Below, one piece after another: positions 27,643 to 35,365 of a stretch of DNA of 64,000 bases. Position 1 is the first letter of the stretch. The number at the start of each line of letters is the position of its first letter. Below the pieces are notes generated by a model. That model did no database searches, was not told where the DNA came from, and was given only the letters and a program-made list of their open reading frames with translations. The stretch is taken from contig NZ_BARF01000127.1 of NCBI RefSeq assembly GCF_000367365.1, forward strand, positions 1 through 64,000, in the 5' to 3' direction. A program made the translations under genes and the position numbers. This DNA comes from Streptomyces prunicolor NBRC 13075 (GTDB lineage: Bacteria > Actinomycetota > Actinomycetes > Streptomycetales > Streptomycetaceae).

Positions 27643-28773
27643 TCACCCGTCGGAGAGCCGCCCGCCGATCCACTGGAGAGCCGCCGGGATCTCCCGTCGC
27701 CAGGTGTTGAAGTTGTGCCCGCCGCTGTCCAGGATGATCGACGCGATACGGGTGGAGTTGTTGGCCCGCACCCGGTCGATGAATTTCAGGGTGTCTTTGT
27801 AGTTGTGTTCCCCGATCTTGCTGCTCGTGACGAGCAGTGAGGTGTCGGGCGCGGGCCGGTGCTTGAGGTACCACCACAGGTCCGCCTCGTTGCGCAGCGT
27901 CCCGTTCCCCTGGAAGAGGTCGCCCGTGGTGGGGTCGCTCGGCGCCTTGTAGTAGGGCGAGAGGCCCGCGCCCGCCGCGTACACCCCGGGGTGGTGCATC
28001 GCGAGTTTCAGGGCGCAGTAACCGCCCGTGGAATCGCCGATGATTCCCCAGCTCCCGGGCTTTTTGCCCACCCTGTAGTGGGCCAGTACGGCATCGGGCA
28101 GGTCCTTGGCGAAGAACGACTCGGTCTGCGGCCCGCCGGGGACGTCGACGCACTCCGTGTCGCGCGGCGGCGCCACCGTGGGCCGCATCATCACCAGGAT
28201 CATCGGCCGCATTCGCCCCTTCTTGGTCAACTCCAGGGCCGTACGCGGGTAGTTCAATTTGTCGACGAGTGCCTTGGCAGTGCCCGGGTACCCCGTGAGG
28301 ACGACCGTGGCGGGGAATGTGCGCGTGCGGTACCGCGGCTGGAAGTACTCCGGCGGCAGGTAGACGTAGGCGGGGGTGGCGATATGCGTCGTACGGCCCA
28401 CTATCTCGACCCGCTGCACCTGGCCCACGCTCTGCGGCAGAGAAGCGCCGCCCGGTGCGTCCACCCGCCGGGTCTCGACCACATGGAGCGGTCCGCCGGC
28501 GCCCTGGAGCGCCGTGTGGTCGACGACGACGCCCTGGTCGGTCTCCTTGCCGAACAGGTCGGCCCAGCTGGCGTAGAACCCGAAGGCCTGGTTGGCTCCG
28601 AGGCCGACCGAGACGAAGAGCGCCAACTGCGTTGCCAGCAGCAGGCCCACGCGTCCGCTGACGGCCCGCCAGTTGCGTCTGGCCAGGCGCGGCCACAGCC
28701 ATACTGTGCCGATGAACAGCAGCACGGCGCACACGACCGCCAGTACCAGCACTTTCCTGCTCGTGAGTCCCAT
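27643..28773 (-). CDS. Membrane-anchored putative esterase (esterase D / antigen 85-like fold)
   Basis: 376-aa alpha/beta hydrolase. One or two N-terminal hydrophobic segments (VLVLAVVCAVLLFIGTVWLW, and LLLATQLALFVSVGLG) anchor it, with the catalytic domain outside. The strand AYVYLPPEYF, ATVVLTGYPG, nucleophile elbow GIIGDSTGGYCALKLA (Ser in GDSTGG), the acid loop LLVTSSKIGEHN and the C-terminal His in LDSGGHNFNTW match the esterase PF00756 family that includes mycolyltransferases. The ATG at 28773 is preferred (GGGGACAG upstream); ATG 28803 would add ten residues. Divergent from the MprF-like gene. Substrate unknown. Confidence 0.85.
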   Translation of the reverse strand: MGLTSRKVLVLAVVCAVLLFIGTVWLWPRLARRNWRAVSGRVGLLLATQLALFVSVGLGANQAFGFYASWADLFGKETDQGVVVDHTALQGAGGPLHVVETRRVDAPGGASLPQSVGQVQRVEIVGRTTHIATPAYVYLPPEYFQPRYRTRTFPATVVLTGYPGTAKALVDKLNYPRTALELTKKGRMRPMILVMMRPTVAPPRDTECVDVPGGPQTESFFAKDLPDAVLAHYRVGKKPGSWGIIGDSTGGYCALKLAMHHPGVYAAGAGLSPYYKAPSDPTTGDLFQGNGTLRNEADLWWYLKHRPAPDTSLLVTSSKIGEHNYKDTLKFIDRVRANNSTRIASIILDSGGHNFNTWRREIPAALQWIGGRLSDG

Positions 28774-28869
28774 CAGCTGTCCCCGCCTGCGCTTCCCGCC
28801 CATGGCGCACGCAAGTTTCGCGCACGCTTGCCCCGGGCTTTCCTCTGCCTTTGAACCGGCTTTTCGGTA

Positions 28870-28888
28870 AGGAAGGAACCTCCTTCCT
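28870..28888. promoter_or_regulatory. Inverted repeat upstream of the MprF-like gene
   Basis: AGGAAGGA-ACC-TCCTTCCT, an 8-bp perfect stem, sits in the divergent region between the esterase and MprF-like genes and is followed by a CTAG-N8-CTAG repeat at 28889-28904. It could be an operator or an attenuator hairpin for the plus-strand gene. Confidence 0.45.
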
Positions 28889-28973
28889 CTAGACACCGTC
28901 CTAGAGGGCGCAATGTCGCCGGATGCCCGAATCGGGCCCGGATCCAAGGTCTCTCGCAGAACTACGGGATGCG

Positions 28974-30809
28974 ATGTCTGTCAGGATAGATGGGGAAATG
29001 TCGGGTGGGGTTCCGAGCCGTTCAGGCCGAGTCCGGCGCATAGTCCGAGGTCCGCGCCCCGAGGTCGTTCCCACGCTCGTCGCCAGGGCCTGCGCCCTGG
29101 TCGGCCTGCTGGACATCGCCGCGGGGGTGTTCCCGCGCTTCCGGCACAGCCGTATGCACACCATGGCGGAGGTGCTGCCGGGCGCGCTCGGCCCCTTCGC
29201 CGCGGCGCTCTCGCTCAGCGCCGGCGTGCTGTTGCTGCTCCTGGCGCACGGGCTCAGGCGCCGCAAGCGCCGGGCCTGGCGGGCCGCGGTCGCGCTGCTG
29301 CCGGCGGGCGCGGTGGCGCAGTTCGCGTACCGGCACTCGCTCATAGGAGTGGTCATCTCGGCCGCGCTGCTCGCGCCGCTGCTGATGCACCGGGACGAGT
29401 TCCGGGCGCTGCCCGACCCGCGCAGCAGGTGGCGCGCGCTCGCCAACTTCGTGCTCATGGGCGCCGGTTCCCTCGTCCTCGGACTGGTCATCGTCAGCGT
29501 CCACTCCAAGCGCATGGTCGGCGACCCGAGCCTGGCCGATCGGATTACGCACGTCCTGTACGGCCTGATCGGCTTCGAGGGCCCGGTCGACTACGAGGGC
29601 AGCACCTCCTGGACGGTCGCCTTCTCGCTCGGCGCCCTGGGGCTGCTCACCGCCGTGACGACGATCTACCTCGCGTTCCGGCCCGAACACCCGGCCGCGC
29701 GCCTCACCCCGGAGGACGAGACGCAGTTGCGTGCCCTCCTGGAGAAGCACGGCCGACGCGACTCGCTCGGTCACTTCGCGCTGCGCCGCGACAAGGCCGT
29801 CGTCTTCTCGCCCAGCGGCAAGGCGGCGGTGACGTACCGCGTCGTCTCCGGGGTGATGCTCGCCAGTGGTGACCCGATCGGTGACGTGGAGGCCTGGCCG
29901 GGCGCCATCGAGCGGTTCATGGACGAGGCGAAGGCCCACTCCTGGACGCCCGCGGTCATGGGCTGCTCCGAGACGGGTGGCGAGGTGTGGACCCGCGAGA
30001 CCGGCCTCGACGCCCTCGAACTCGGCGACGAGGCGGTGGTCGACGCGGCGGATTTCTCACTCGCCGGGCGCGCGATGCGCAACGTACGCCAAATGGTGAA
30101 GCGCATCGAGCGGGCCGGCTACGAAACCCGGGTACGGCGTGTACGTGACCTCGGCGAGGGCGAGTTGGAGCGGATCCGGCTCGCCGCGGAGGCCTGGCGG
30201 GGCACCGACACCGAGCGCGGCTTCTCCATGGCGCTCGGCCGTATCGGCGACCCGGAGGACGGCGACTGCTTCATCGCCACCGCCCACAAGGCGGACGAAC
30301 AGCCGGGCGAGTACGGCGACTTGAAGGCGATCCTGCACTTCGTGCCCTGGGGCACGGACGGCATGTCCCTGGACCTGATGCGCCGCGACCGCGCGGCGGA
30401 CCCGGGAATGAACGAGCTACTGATCGTGGCCTCCCTCCAGGCGGCACCGAAGCTCGGCATCACGCGCGTGTCGCTCAACTTCGCCATGTTCCGCGCGGCA
30501 CTCGCGCGGGGCGAGAAGATCGGCGCGGGCCCGGTACTGCGCGCCTGGCGCGGACTGCTGGTCTTCCTGTCCCGCTGGTTCCAGATCGAGTCCCTGTACA
30601 AGTTCAACGCGAAGTTCCAGCCCCGCTGGGAACCCCGCTTCGTCGTCTACCGCGCCTCGGGCGACCTCCCCCGCATCGGCTTCGCCGCGATGCAGGCAGA
30701 GGGCTTCGTCAACCTCGCCCTCCCCCTGCCCCGCTTCCTCCGCCGCCGCACGGCCACGGCCCCGGCCTGCACCCACGGCCTGGCAGAACGGGACGCACGC
30801 GCGGCCTGA
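28974..30809 (+). CDS. MprF-like phosphatidylglycerol lysyltransferase domain protein (DUF2156)
   Basis: About 611 aa. The N-terminal third has five or so transmembrane segments (LVARACALVGLLDIAAGVF, LSAGVLLLLLAHGL, VALLPAGAVAQFAY, VVISAALLAPLL, TVAFSLGALGLLTAVTTI). The cytoplasmic DUF2156 domain from about residue 255 has the dual GNAT fold: HFALRRDKAVVFSPSGKAAVTYRVV, GDPIGDVEAW, FSMALGRIGDPED, MNELLIVASLQAAPKLGI, SLYKFNAKFQPRWEPRFVVY. Such proteins transfer lysine (or another amino acid) from tRNA to phosphatidylglycerol and confer cationic-peptide resistance. Starts at 28923, 28974 and 28998 are all possible; none has a strong ribosome-binding site. In S. coelicolor the homologue is, as I recall, under envelope-stress control. 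Confidence 0.88.
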   Translation: MSVRIDGEMSGGVPSRSGRVRRIVRGPRPEVVPTLVARACALVGLLDIAAGVFPRFRHSRMHTMAEVLPGALGPFAAALSLSAGVLLLLLAHGLRRRKRRAWRAAVALLPAGAVAQFAYRHSLIGVVISAALLAPLLMHRDEFRALPDPRSRWRALANFVLMGAGSLVLGLVIVSVHSKRMVGDPSLADRITHVLYGLIGFEGPVDYEGSTSWTVAFSLGALGLLTAVTTIYLAFRPEHPAARLTPEDETQLRALLEKHGRRDSLGHFALRRDKAVVFSPSGKAAVTYRVVSGVMLASGDPIGDVEAWPGAIERFMDEAKAHSWTPAVMGCSETGGEVWTRETGLDALELGDEAVVDAADFSLAGRAMRNVRQMVKRIERAGYETRVRRVRDLGEGELERIRLAAEAWRGTDTERGFSMALGRIGDPEDGDCFIATAHKADEQPGEYGDLKAILHFVPWGTDGMSLDLMRRDRAADPGMNELLIVASLQAAPKLGITRVSLNFAMFRAALARGEKIGAGPVLRAWRGLLVFLSRWFQIESLYKFNAKFQPRWEPRFVVYRASGDLPRIGFAAMQAEGFVNLALPLPRFLRRRTATAPACTHGLAERDARAA

Positions 30810-31186
30810 CCAACGGCCCCGTTCCGGGCGGAAACCTCAGCTCCGGCTGGGGGTACCGCCCGGGCCGGGCCGGGCCGGAGGTCCCCACCCGCCCGACCCG
30901 GAGGCCTTCACCCGGACCACGGGGCGCTACGGCGACGGACACGCTCCGGTCCGCCAAAGGTCGCGCCGGACGACCACGGCAAAGGCCGACGCCCGCCGAC
31001 AGGCGCTCCAAGGTCGCAAGCACGTACGGCACAGCCGAGCACCACCACCGCCAAGACGGGCCGCCACCGAACGGTCCACGGCCGAGCGCCCACTCACCGG
31101 CTCCCGCACCCCTCCCCCTGCCGACCAGCCCCCTTCCACCCGGCCCGCAGGGCCATACCCCCTCGCTCTGGGCCTAGGCTGAACGT
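30810..31186. other. Gene-free stretch upstream of folP
   Basis: About 375 bp of very GC-rich DNA with no coding-like frame. A GGCCGGGCCGGGCCGG triplication near 30868-30885 is the only repeat seen. The folP promoter should lie at the 3' end; I do not see a clear consensus. Confidence 0.4.
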
Positions 31187-32095
31187 ATGAGCAAGCAGAG
31201 CGGACGCGCGCGCGTCACGGGTCTTCCGGAGTGGGACCGGTGCGCGGTCATGGGAGTCGTGAACGTCACCCCCGACTCCTTCTCCGACGGCGGCCGCTTC
31301 TTCGACACCACGGCCGCCGTCAAGCGCGGCCTGGACCTGGTCACCGAGGGCGCCGACCTGGTGGACGTCGGCGGTGAGTCCACCCGCCCCGGCGCCTCCC
31401 GCGTCGACGAGGCCGAGGAACTCAAGCGCGTCATCCCCGTAGTGCGCGGCCTCGCCTCCGAGGGCGTCACCGTCTCCGTCGACACCATGCGCGCCTCCGT
31501 CGCCGAGCGGGCCCTCGCCGCCGGCGCCGCCCTCGTCAACGACGTCAGCGGCGGCCTCGCCGACCCCGCGATGATCCCGGTCGTCGCCGCCTCGGACGCC
31601 CCCTTCGTGGTCATGCACTGGCGCGGCTTCCTGGAGGGCGGCAACGTCAAGGGCGTCTACGACGACGTCGTCACCGAGGTCGTCGACGAACTGCACGCAC
31701 GCGTGGAGGCCGTTCTGGCCGGCGGTGTCGCCCCCGACCGCGTCGTCGTCGACCCGGGCCTCGGCTTCTCCAAGGACGCCGAGCACGACCTCGTCCTCCT
31801 GGCCCACCTCGACCGCCTGCTCGCCCTCGGCCACCCCCTCCTGGTCGCCGCCTCCCGCAAACGGTTCCTCGGCCGCGTCCTCGCGGGCCCCGAGGGAGCG
31901 CCCCCGCCCGCGCGCGAGCGCGACGCCGCCACGGCCGCCGTCTCCGCGCTCGCCGCGCACGCCGGCGCGTGGGCGGTGCGCGTCCACGAGGTCCGCGCCA
32001 CCGCCGACGCCGTACGCGTCGCCCGCGCCGTCGAGGGAGCGCGCGCCCCCGGCGCCCGACCTGCCGCGCACACCAACTCCGAGGCCGCCCTGTGA
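31187..32095 (+). CDS. folP: Dihydropteroate synthase
   Basis: Condenses p-aminobenzoate with 6-hydroxymethyl-dihydropterin diphosphate in folate synthesis and is the sulfonamide target (302 aa). TIM-barrel motifs: MGVVNVTPDSFSDGGRF (residues about 22-38, pyrophosphate loop), DVGGESTRPGAS, VSVDTMRA, LVNDVSGGL, VVMHWRG, DPGLGFSKD, and LLVAASRKRFLG. The last 60 residues are Ala-rich. The stop overlaps the start of the next gene by 4 bases (GTGA). First gene of the folate cluster. Confidence 0.97.
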   Translation: MSKQSGRARVTGLPEWDRCAVMGVVNVTPDSFSDGGRFFDTTAAVKRGLDLVTEGADLVDVGGESTRPGASRVDEAEELKRVIPVVRGLASEGVTVSVDTMRASVAERALAAGAALVNDVSGGLADPAMIPVVAASDAPFVVMHWRGFLEGGNVKGVYDDVVTEVVDELHARVEAVLAGGVAPDRVVVDPGLGFSKDAEHDLVLLAHLDRLLALGHPLLVAASRKRFLGRVLAGPEGAPPPARERDAATAAVSALAAHAGAWAVRVHEVRATADAVRVARAVEGARAPGARPAAHTNSEAAL

Positions 32096-32595
32096 CCGCC
32101 CCGCACACCGACGTCGAGCAGGTGGAACTCGCCAACACCGCGTTCTACGAGACCCTGGAGCGCGGCGACTTCGACGAACTGTCCGCGCTCTGGCTGACCC
32201 CAGCCGACCTCGGCGTCGACGAGGAGTACCACGACCCGGCGGACAGCGGCGTGATCTCCTGCGTGCACCCGGGCTGGCCGGTGCTGACCGGCCGCGGCGA
32301 GGTTCTCAGGTCGTACGCGCTGATCATGGCGAACACCGAGTACATCCAGTTCTTCCTCACCGACGTGCACGTCTCGGTGACCGGCGACACCGCGCTGGTC
32401 ACCTGCACGGAGAACATCCTCAGCGGCGGCCCCTCCCCCGACGACAGCGACGAACTGGGCCCACTGGTCGGCCAGCTCGTGGTCGCCACGAACGTGTTCC
32501 GGCGCACCCCCGAGGGCTGGAAGCTCTGGTCGCACCACGCGTCCCCCGTTCTGGCCGAAAACGACGAGGACGAGGGCGAGGACACCCCCACCTGA
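32092..32595 (+). CDS. Nuclear transport factor 2-like (SnoaL-type) protein
   Basis: 167-aa NTF2-fold protein: VEQVELANTAFYETLERGDFDELSALW-type first helices, VLTGRGEVLRSYALIM, the strand block VTGDTALVTCTENI and VVATNVFRRTPEGWKLWSHHAS. Proteins of this type commonly sit between folP and folB in actinomycetes; the function is unknown and it is not one of the known folate enzymes. GTG 32092 overlaps the folP stop, so the two are coupled. The C-terminal tail is acidic. Confidence 0.85.
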   Translation: MTAPHTDVEQVELANTAFYETLERGDFDELSALWLTPADLGVDEEYHDPADSGVISCVHPGWPVLTGRGEVLRSYALIMANTEYIQFFLTDVHVSVTGDTALVTCTENILSGGPSPDDSDELGPLVGQLVVATNVFRRTPEGWKLWSHHASPVLAENDEDEGEDTPT

Positions 32596-32908
32596 GTGGG
32601 TAGGCGCCCCCCGAGGAGAACCCGCCCGACACCCTTCGGCCGCCCTTCCGCCCCCGTTCGGGTCCCGTCGCAACCCGTCGGGACCAAGAAGTGGTTGGAA
32701 TCACGAACCCCGGGGTAGGGGCGGCTACCGACCCATGAGCCACCGGGTTCCCCAGAGGAAACGCACGATGAATCCTCCGGCCCCGGACAGTGCCCGCGTC
32801 CTCGTGGCCCGGCATTGTCAGTGCCCGCAGGTAGATTCGTTCGAGGCCGGGGTACCGCCCGCACACGGTACGAACCAGCCACCACCGACGATTGCAGGAG
32901 TGATTCGC
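32596..32908. other. Gap between the NTF2-like gene and folB
   Basis: About 310 bp. An open frame continues upstream of folB to 32735 but its composition is non-coding, and the strong CAGGAG ribosome-binding site at 32895 points to the GTG at 32909. A promoter for folB-folK may lie near 32810-32850, which is less GC-rich; no confident boxes. Confidence 0.4.
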
Positions 32909-33268
32909 GTGGATCGTGTCGCGCTGAGCGGCCTGAAGGCCCGCGGGCACCACGGCGTGTTCCCCAAGGAGCGCGAAGAGGGCCAGACCTTCATCGTGGA
33001 CCTCGTCCTGGGCCTGGACACCCGGCCGGCCGCCGCCGACGACGACCTGACGAAGACCGTGCACTACGGCATCGTGGCCGAAGAGGTCGTGGCCGTCGTC
33101 CAGGGCGAGCCCGTCAACCTCATCGAGACCCTCGCCGAGCGCATCGCGCAGACCTGCCTGAAGCACGAAGGGGTCGAGGAGGTCGAGGTCCGCGTCCACA
33201 AGCCGGACGCCCCGATCACCGTCCCCTTCGACGACGTGACCGTCACCATCACCCGGAGCCGAGTATGA
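32909..33268 (+). CDS. folB: Dihydroneopterin aldolase
   Basis: Cleaves 7,8-dihydroneopterin to 6-hydroxymethyl-dihydropterin and glycolaldehyde (119 aa). Family blocks: VALSGLKARGHHGVFPKEREEGQTF-type start (catalytic Glu in KERE), TVHYGIVAEEV, LIETLAERIAQTCL with the conserved Glu, VEVRVHKPDAPI with the catalytic Lys. GTG 32909 with CAGGAG 8 bases upstream gives MDRVALSG; an in-frame GTG at 32900 is too close to that site. The stop overlaps the folK ATG (ATGA). Confidence 0.95.
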   Translation: MDRVALSGLKARGHHGVFPKEREEGQTFIVDLVLGLDTRPAAADDDLTKTVHYGIVAEEVVAVVQGEPVNLIETLAERIAQTCLKHEGVEEVEVRVHKPDAPITVPFDDVTVTITRSRV

Positions 33269-33876
33269 CCTTCTCGTTCACCGAGGGTCACAGCGACCCG
33301 ACCGTCCAGCCGGTGCCCGCCTCCGTGGTGCAGCAGGTGGACGCCGCCGACACCACGCTCAGCAACCCGAGGCGCGCCGTGATCTCCATCGGCGCGAACC
33401 TGGGCAACCGCCTGGAGACCCTCCAGGGAGCCATCGACGCCCTGGAGGACACCCCCGGGGTCCGCATCAAGGCCGTATCGCCGGTCTACGAGACGGAGCC
33501 GTGGGGCGTCGACCCCGGCAGCCAGCCCTCGTACTTCAACGCGGTCGTCGTCCTCAAGACCACCCTGCCCCCGTCCTCCCTGCTGGAGCGGGCACACGCG
33601 GTCGAGGAGGCCTTCCACCGGGTCCGCGAGGAGCGCTGGGGAGCGCGCACGATCGACGTCGACATCGTCGCGTACGCCGACGTCGTCTCGGACGACCCGG
33701 TCCTGACGCTCCCCCACCCGCGCGCCCACGAGCGGGCCTTCGTGCTCGCCCCATGGCACGACGTGGAACCCGAGGCGCAGTTGCCCGGCCGCGGCCCGGT
33801 GGCCACTCTCCTCGACACCGTCACACGTGACGGCGTAGCGCCCCGCAAGGATCTGGAACTCCGGCTGCCCGAGTAG
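33265..33876 (+). CDS. folK: 2-amino-4-hydroxy-6-hydroxymethyldihydropteridine pyrophosphokinase
   Basis: Transfers pyrophosphate from ATP to hydroxymethyl-dihydropterin, producing the FolP substrate (203 aa). Core motifs: VISIGANLGNRLETLQGAI (residues about 38-56), VSPVYETEPWGV, PSYFNAVVVLKTTL, RERWGARTIDVDIVAY-like segment (EERWGARTIDVDIV, metal Asp pair), LTLPHPRAHERAFVLAPW. The first 35 residues are a non-conserved extension relative to the usual HPPK of about 160 aa. Coupled to folB by ATGA. Confidence 0.96.
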   Translation: MTFSFTEGHSDPTVQPVPASVVQQVDAADTTLSNPRRAVISIGANLGNRLETLQGAIDALEDTPGVRIKAVSPVYETEPWGVDPGSQPSYFNAVVVLKTTLPPSSLLERAHAVEEAFHRVREERWGARTIDVDIVAYADVVSDDPVLTLPHPRAHERAFVLAPWHDVEPEAQLPGRGPVATLLDTVTRDGVAPRKDLELRLPE

Positions 33877-33935
33877 TCGTTAAGGTCGAGACGACCACTA
33901 CGCCCGGACTGGGCACGGGGAGCTGAAGGAACACC

Positions 33936-34424
33936 GTGAGAGAGCTGCGGATCAGGGTGCTGGCCGGCGTGTTCGTGATCGCCGGAGTGCTGTCCTGGGC
34001 GGGGGCCCGGCTGTGGAGCGCGGTGGGGACCCTGCCGAGCGTCCCGCTGGCCGCGCCCATCGTCCTCGCCGTGATCGCCGTGGTCCTGCTGGCCACGGCG
34101 CTCTCCCTGCGCGCCCGCCTCAAGGCCCAGCGCGAGCGCCGCCCCGGCGCCAAGGGCGTCGACCCCCTGATGGCCGCCCGCGCGGTCGTCTTCGGCCAGT
34201 CCAGCGCCCTGGTGGCCGCCCTCGTCGCCGGCATGTACGGCGGCACGGGCGCCTACCTCCTGGAGTCCCTGGACATCCCCGCCCGCCGCGACCAGGCCAT
34301 CTACGCCGGCTTCTCGGTCCTGGCAGGCATCGCGGTAATAGCGGCCGCGATCTTCTTGGAGCGCGTCTGCAAGCTCCCGGAGGACGACGACAACAATGCG
34401 GCAGGGGCAACCCCGGTCACCTGA
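33936..34424 (+). CDS. DUF3180 integral membrane protein
   Basis: 162-aa protein with four transmembrane segments (about residues 7-27, 38-58, 82-104, 122-142) separated by a basic loop (RARLKAQRERRPGAKG). Genes of this family regularly follow folK in actinobacteria; no biochemical role is known. GTG 33936 follows GGGGAGCTGAAGG. The last 16 bases including the stop recur about 110 bp downstream, among dispersed repeats. Confidence 0.85.
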   Translation: MRELRIRVLAGVFVIAGVLSWAGARLWSAVGTLPSVPLAAPIVLAVIAVVLLATALSLRARLKAQRERRPGAKGVDPLMAARAVVFGQSSALVAALVAGMYGGTGAYLLESLDIPARRDQAIYAGFSVLAGIAVIAAAIFLERVCKLPEDDDNNAAGATPVT

Positions 34425-34534
34425 GAGTGCCCTCAAGCGAGGGCGCCCCAAAGGGGCGCGGGGCAGTGTCGATTTGCGGCTGCGCCGCGTGGGCGCGACC
34501 AGCCACGGTGCCGGAGCGACCCCGGTCACCTGAG
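34410..34534. repeat. Duplicated 3' end of the DUF3180 gene
   Basis: ACCCCGGTCACCTGAG occurs at 34410-34425 (spanning the stop codon) and again at 34519-34534, between two copies of the dispersed repeat. Both are followed by a GCCCT sequence. Confidence 0.7.
34451..34508. repeat. Dispersed intergenic repeat, copy 1
   Basis: AAGGGGCGCGGGGCAGTG, then GGCTGCGCCGCGTGGGCGCGACCAGCC with the run broken here as GGCTGCGCCGCG / TGGGCGCGACCAGCC. The module pairs a GGGGCGCGGGG part with a GCGACCAGCC part. Same family as 34541, 44778, 50197 and 58211. Confidence 0.7.
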
Positions 34535-34540
34535 CGCCCT

Positions 34541-34576
34541 GAAGGGGCGCGGGGAACTGCGCGCCCAGCCACAACG
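34541..34576. repeat. Dispersed intergenic repeat, copy 2 (short form)
   Basis: AAGGGGCGCGGGGAACTGCG followed by CGCCCAGCCACA. This is the short form of the family, without the GGCTCCGCCGC middle part, lying 33 bp after copy 1. Confidence 0.7.
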
Positions 34577-34626
34577 GACCCGCACCCGACAGACGACCCG
34601 CCCGGTCCTTCCAGCGAAGCGAACCG

Positions 34627-35232
34627 TCAGCGAGCCATGATCAGACTCATCGCCTCGTTACGAGTAGCCGGATCCCGCAACTGCCCCCGCACCGCAGACG
34701 TGATGGTCTTGGCGCCAGGCTTCCGCACCCCCCGCATCGACATGCACATGTGCTCGCACTCAACAACGACGATGACACCGCGCGGCTCCAGAATCTCCAT
34801 CAGGGAGTCCGCGACCTGCGTGGTCAGCCGTTCCTGCACCTGCGGCCGCCGCGCATAGACATCCACCAACCGAGCCAGCTTCGACAACCCGGTGATCTTC
34901 CCGTCGGCGGACGGGATGTACCCGACATGGGCGACACCCACGAACGGCACCAGATGGTGCTCACAGTTGCTGAGCACCTCGATGTCCTTCACCAGGACCA
35001 TCTCGTCGTGCCCCAGATCGAACGTCGTCGTCAGCACATCCTCGGGCTTCTGCCACAACCCCGCGAATATCTCCTTGTACGCCCGCGCCACCCGCGCCGG
35101 CGTCTCCCTGAGCCCCTCCCGGTCCGGGTCCTCCCCGACCGCGATCAGCAGTTCGCGTACGGCGTTCTCGGCGCGCTTCTCGTCGAAGACGCCGATCTCT
35201 CCCTCGCCGTCCAGCGTCACGGGGTCGGTCAT
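34627..35232 (-). CDS. folE: GTP cyclohydrolase I
   Basis: Converts GTP to 7,8-dihydroneopterin triphosphate, the entry step to folate (201 aa). Signatures: REGLRETPARVARAYKEIFAGL, VLSNCEHHLVPFVGVAHVGYIP (zinc Cys and the catalytic His), GLSKLARLVDVYARRPQVQE, VVVECEHMCMSMRGV (second zinc Cys). ATG 35232 is chosen with GAGG 7 bases upstream; an in-frame start at 35274 would add a 14-residue stretch unlike the family. It is in the ftsH direction but separated from ftsH by a strong terminator, and convergent with the folP-folK operon. Confidence 0.97.
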   Translation of the reverse strand: MTDPVTLDGEGEIGVFDEKRAENAVRELLIAVGEDPDREGLRETPARVARAYKEIFAGLWQKPEDVLTTTFDLGHDEMVLVKDIEVLSNCEHHLVPFVGVAHVGYIPSADGKITGLSKLARLVDVYARRPQVQERLTTQVADSLMEILEPRGVIVVVECEHMCMSMRGVRKPGAKTITSAVRGQLRDPATRNEAMSLIMAR

Positions 35233-35299
35233 GTCGGTGCCTCGTTCCTGTGCGGGTCGCGCGTGTGCGGACACACGCCTCAGTTGCGGGCATATGGAA

Positions 35300-35339
35300 A
35301 AGCCGCGCCCCCCAGGCTAAATCCAGGGGGGCGCGGCTT
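35300..35339 (-). terminator. Rho-independent terminator after ftsH
   Basis: AAGCCGCGCCCCCC and GGGGGGCGCGGCTT form a perfect 14-bp stem around a 12-base loop; on the minus strand the stem is followed by TTTTCC. It ends ftsH and insulates folE. Confidence 0.9.
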
Positions 35340-35365
35340 CCATTTCGAGCCGTGTGAGACGCGCG

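Noticed and set aside
32735..32908. N-terminal extension of FolB
   Set aside because: Non-coding composition, and a strong ribosome-binding site in front of the GTG at 32909.
34451..34576. CRISPR-like arrangement of repeats
   Set aside because: Only two unequal copies with unique flanks, and no cas genes anywhere in the window.
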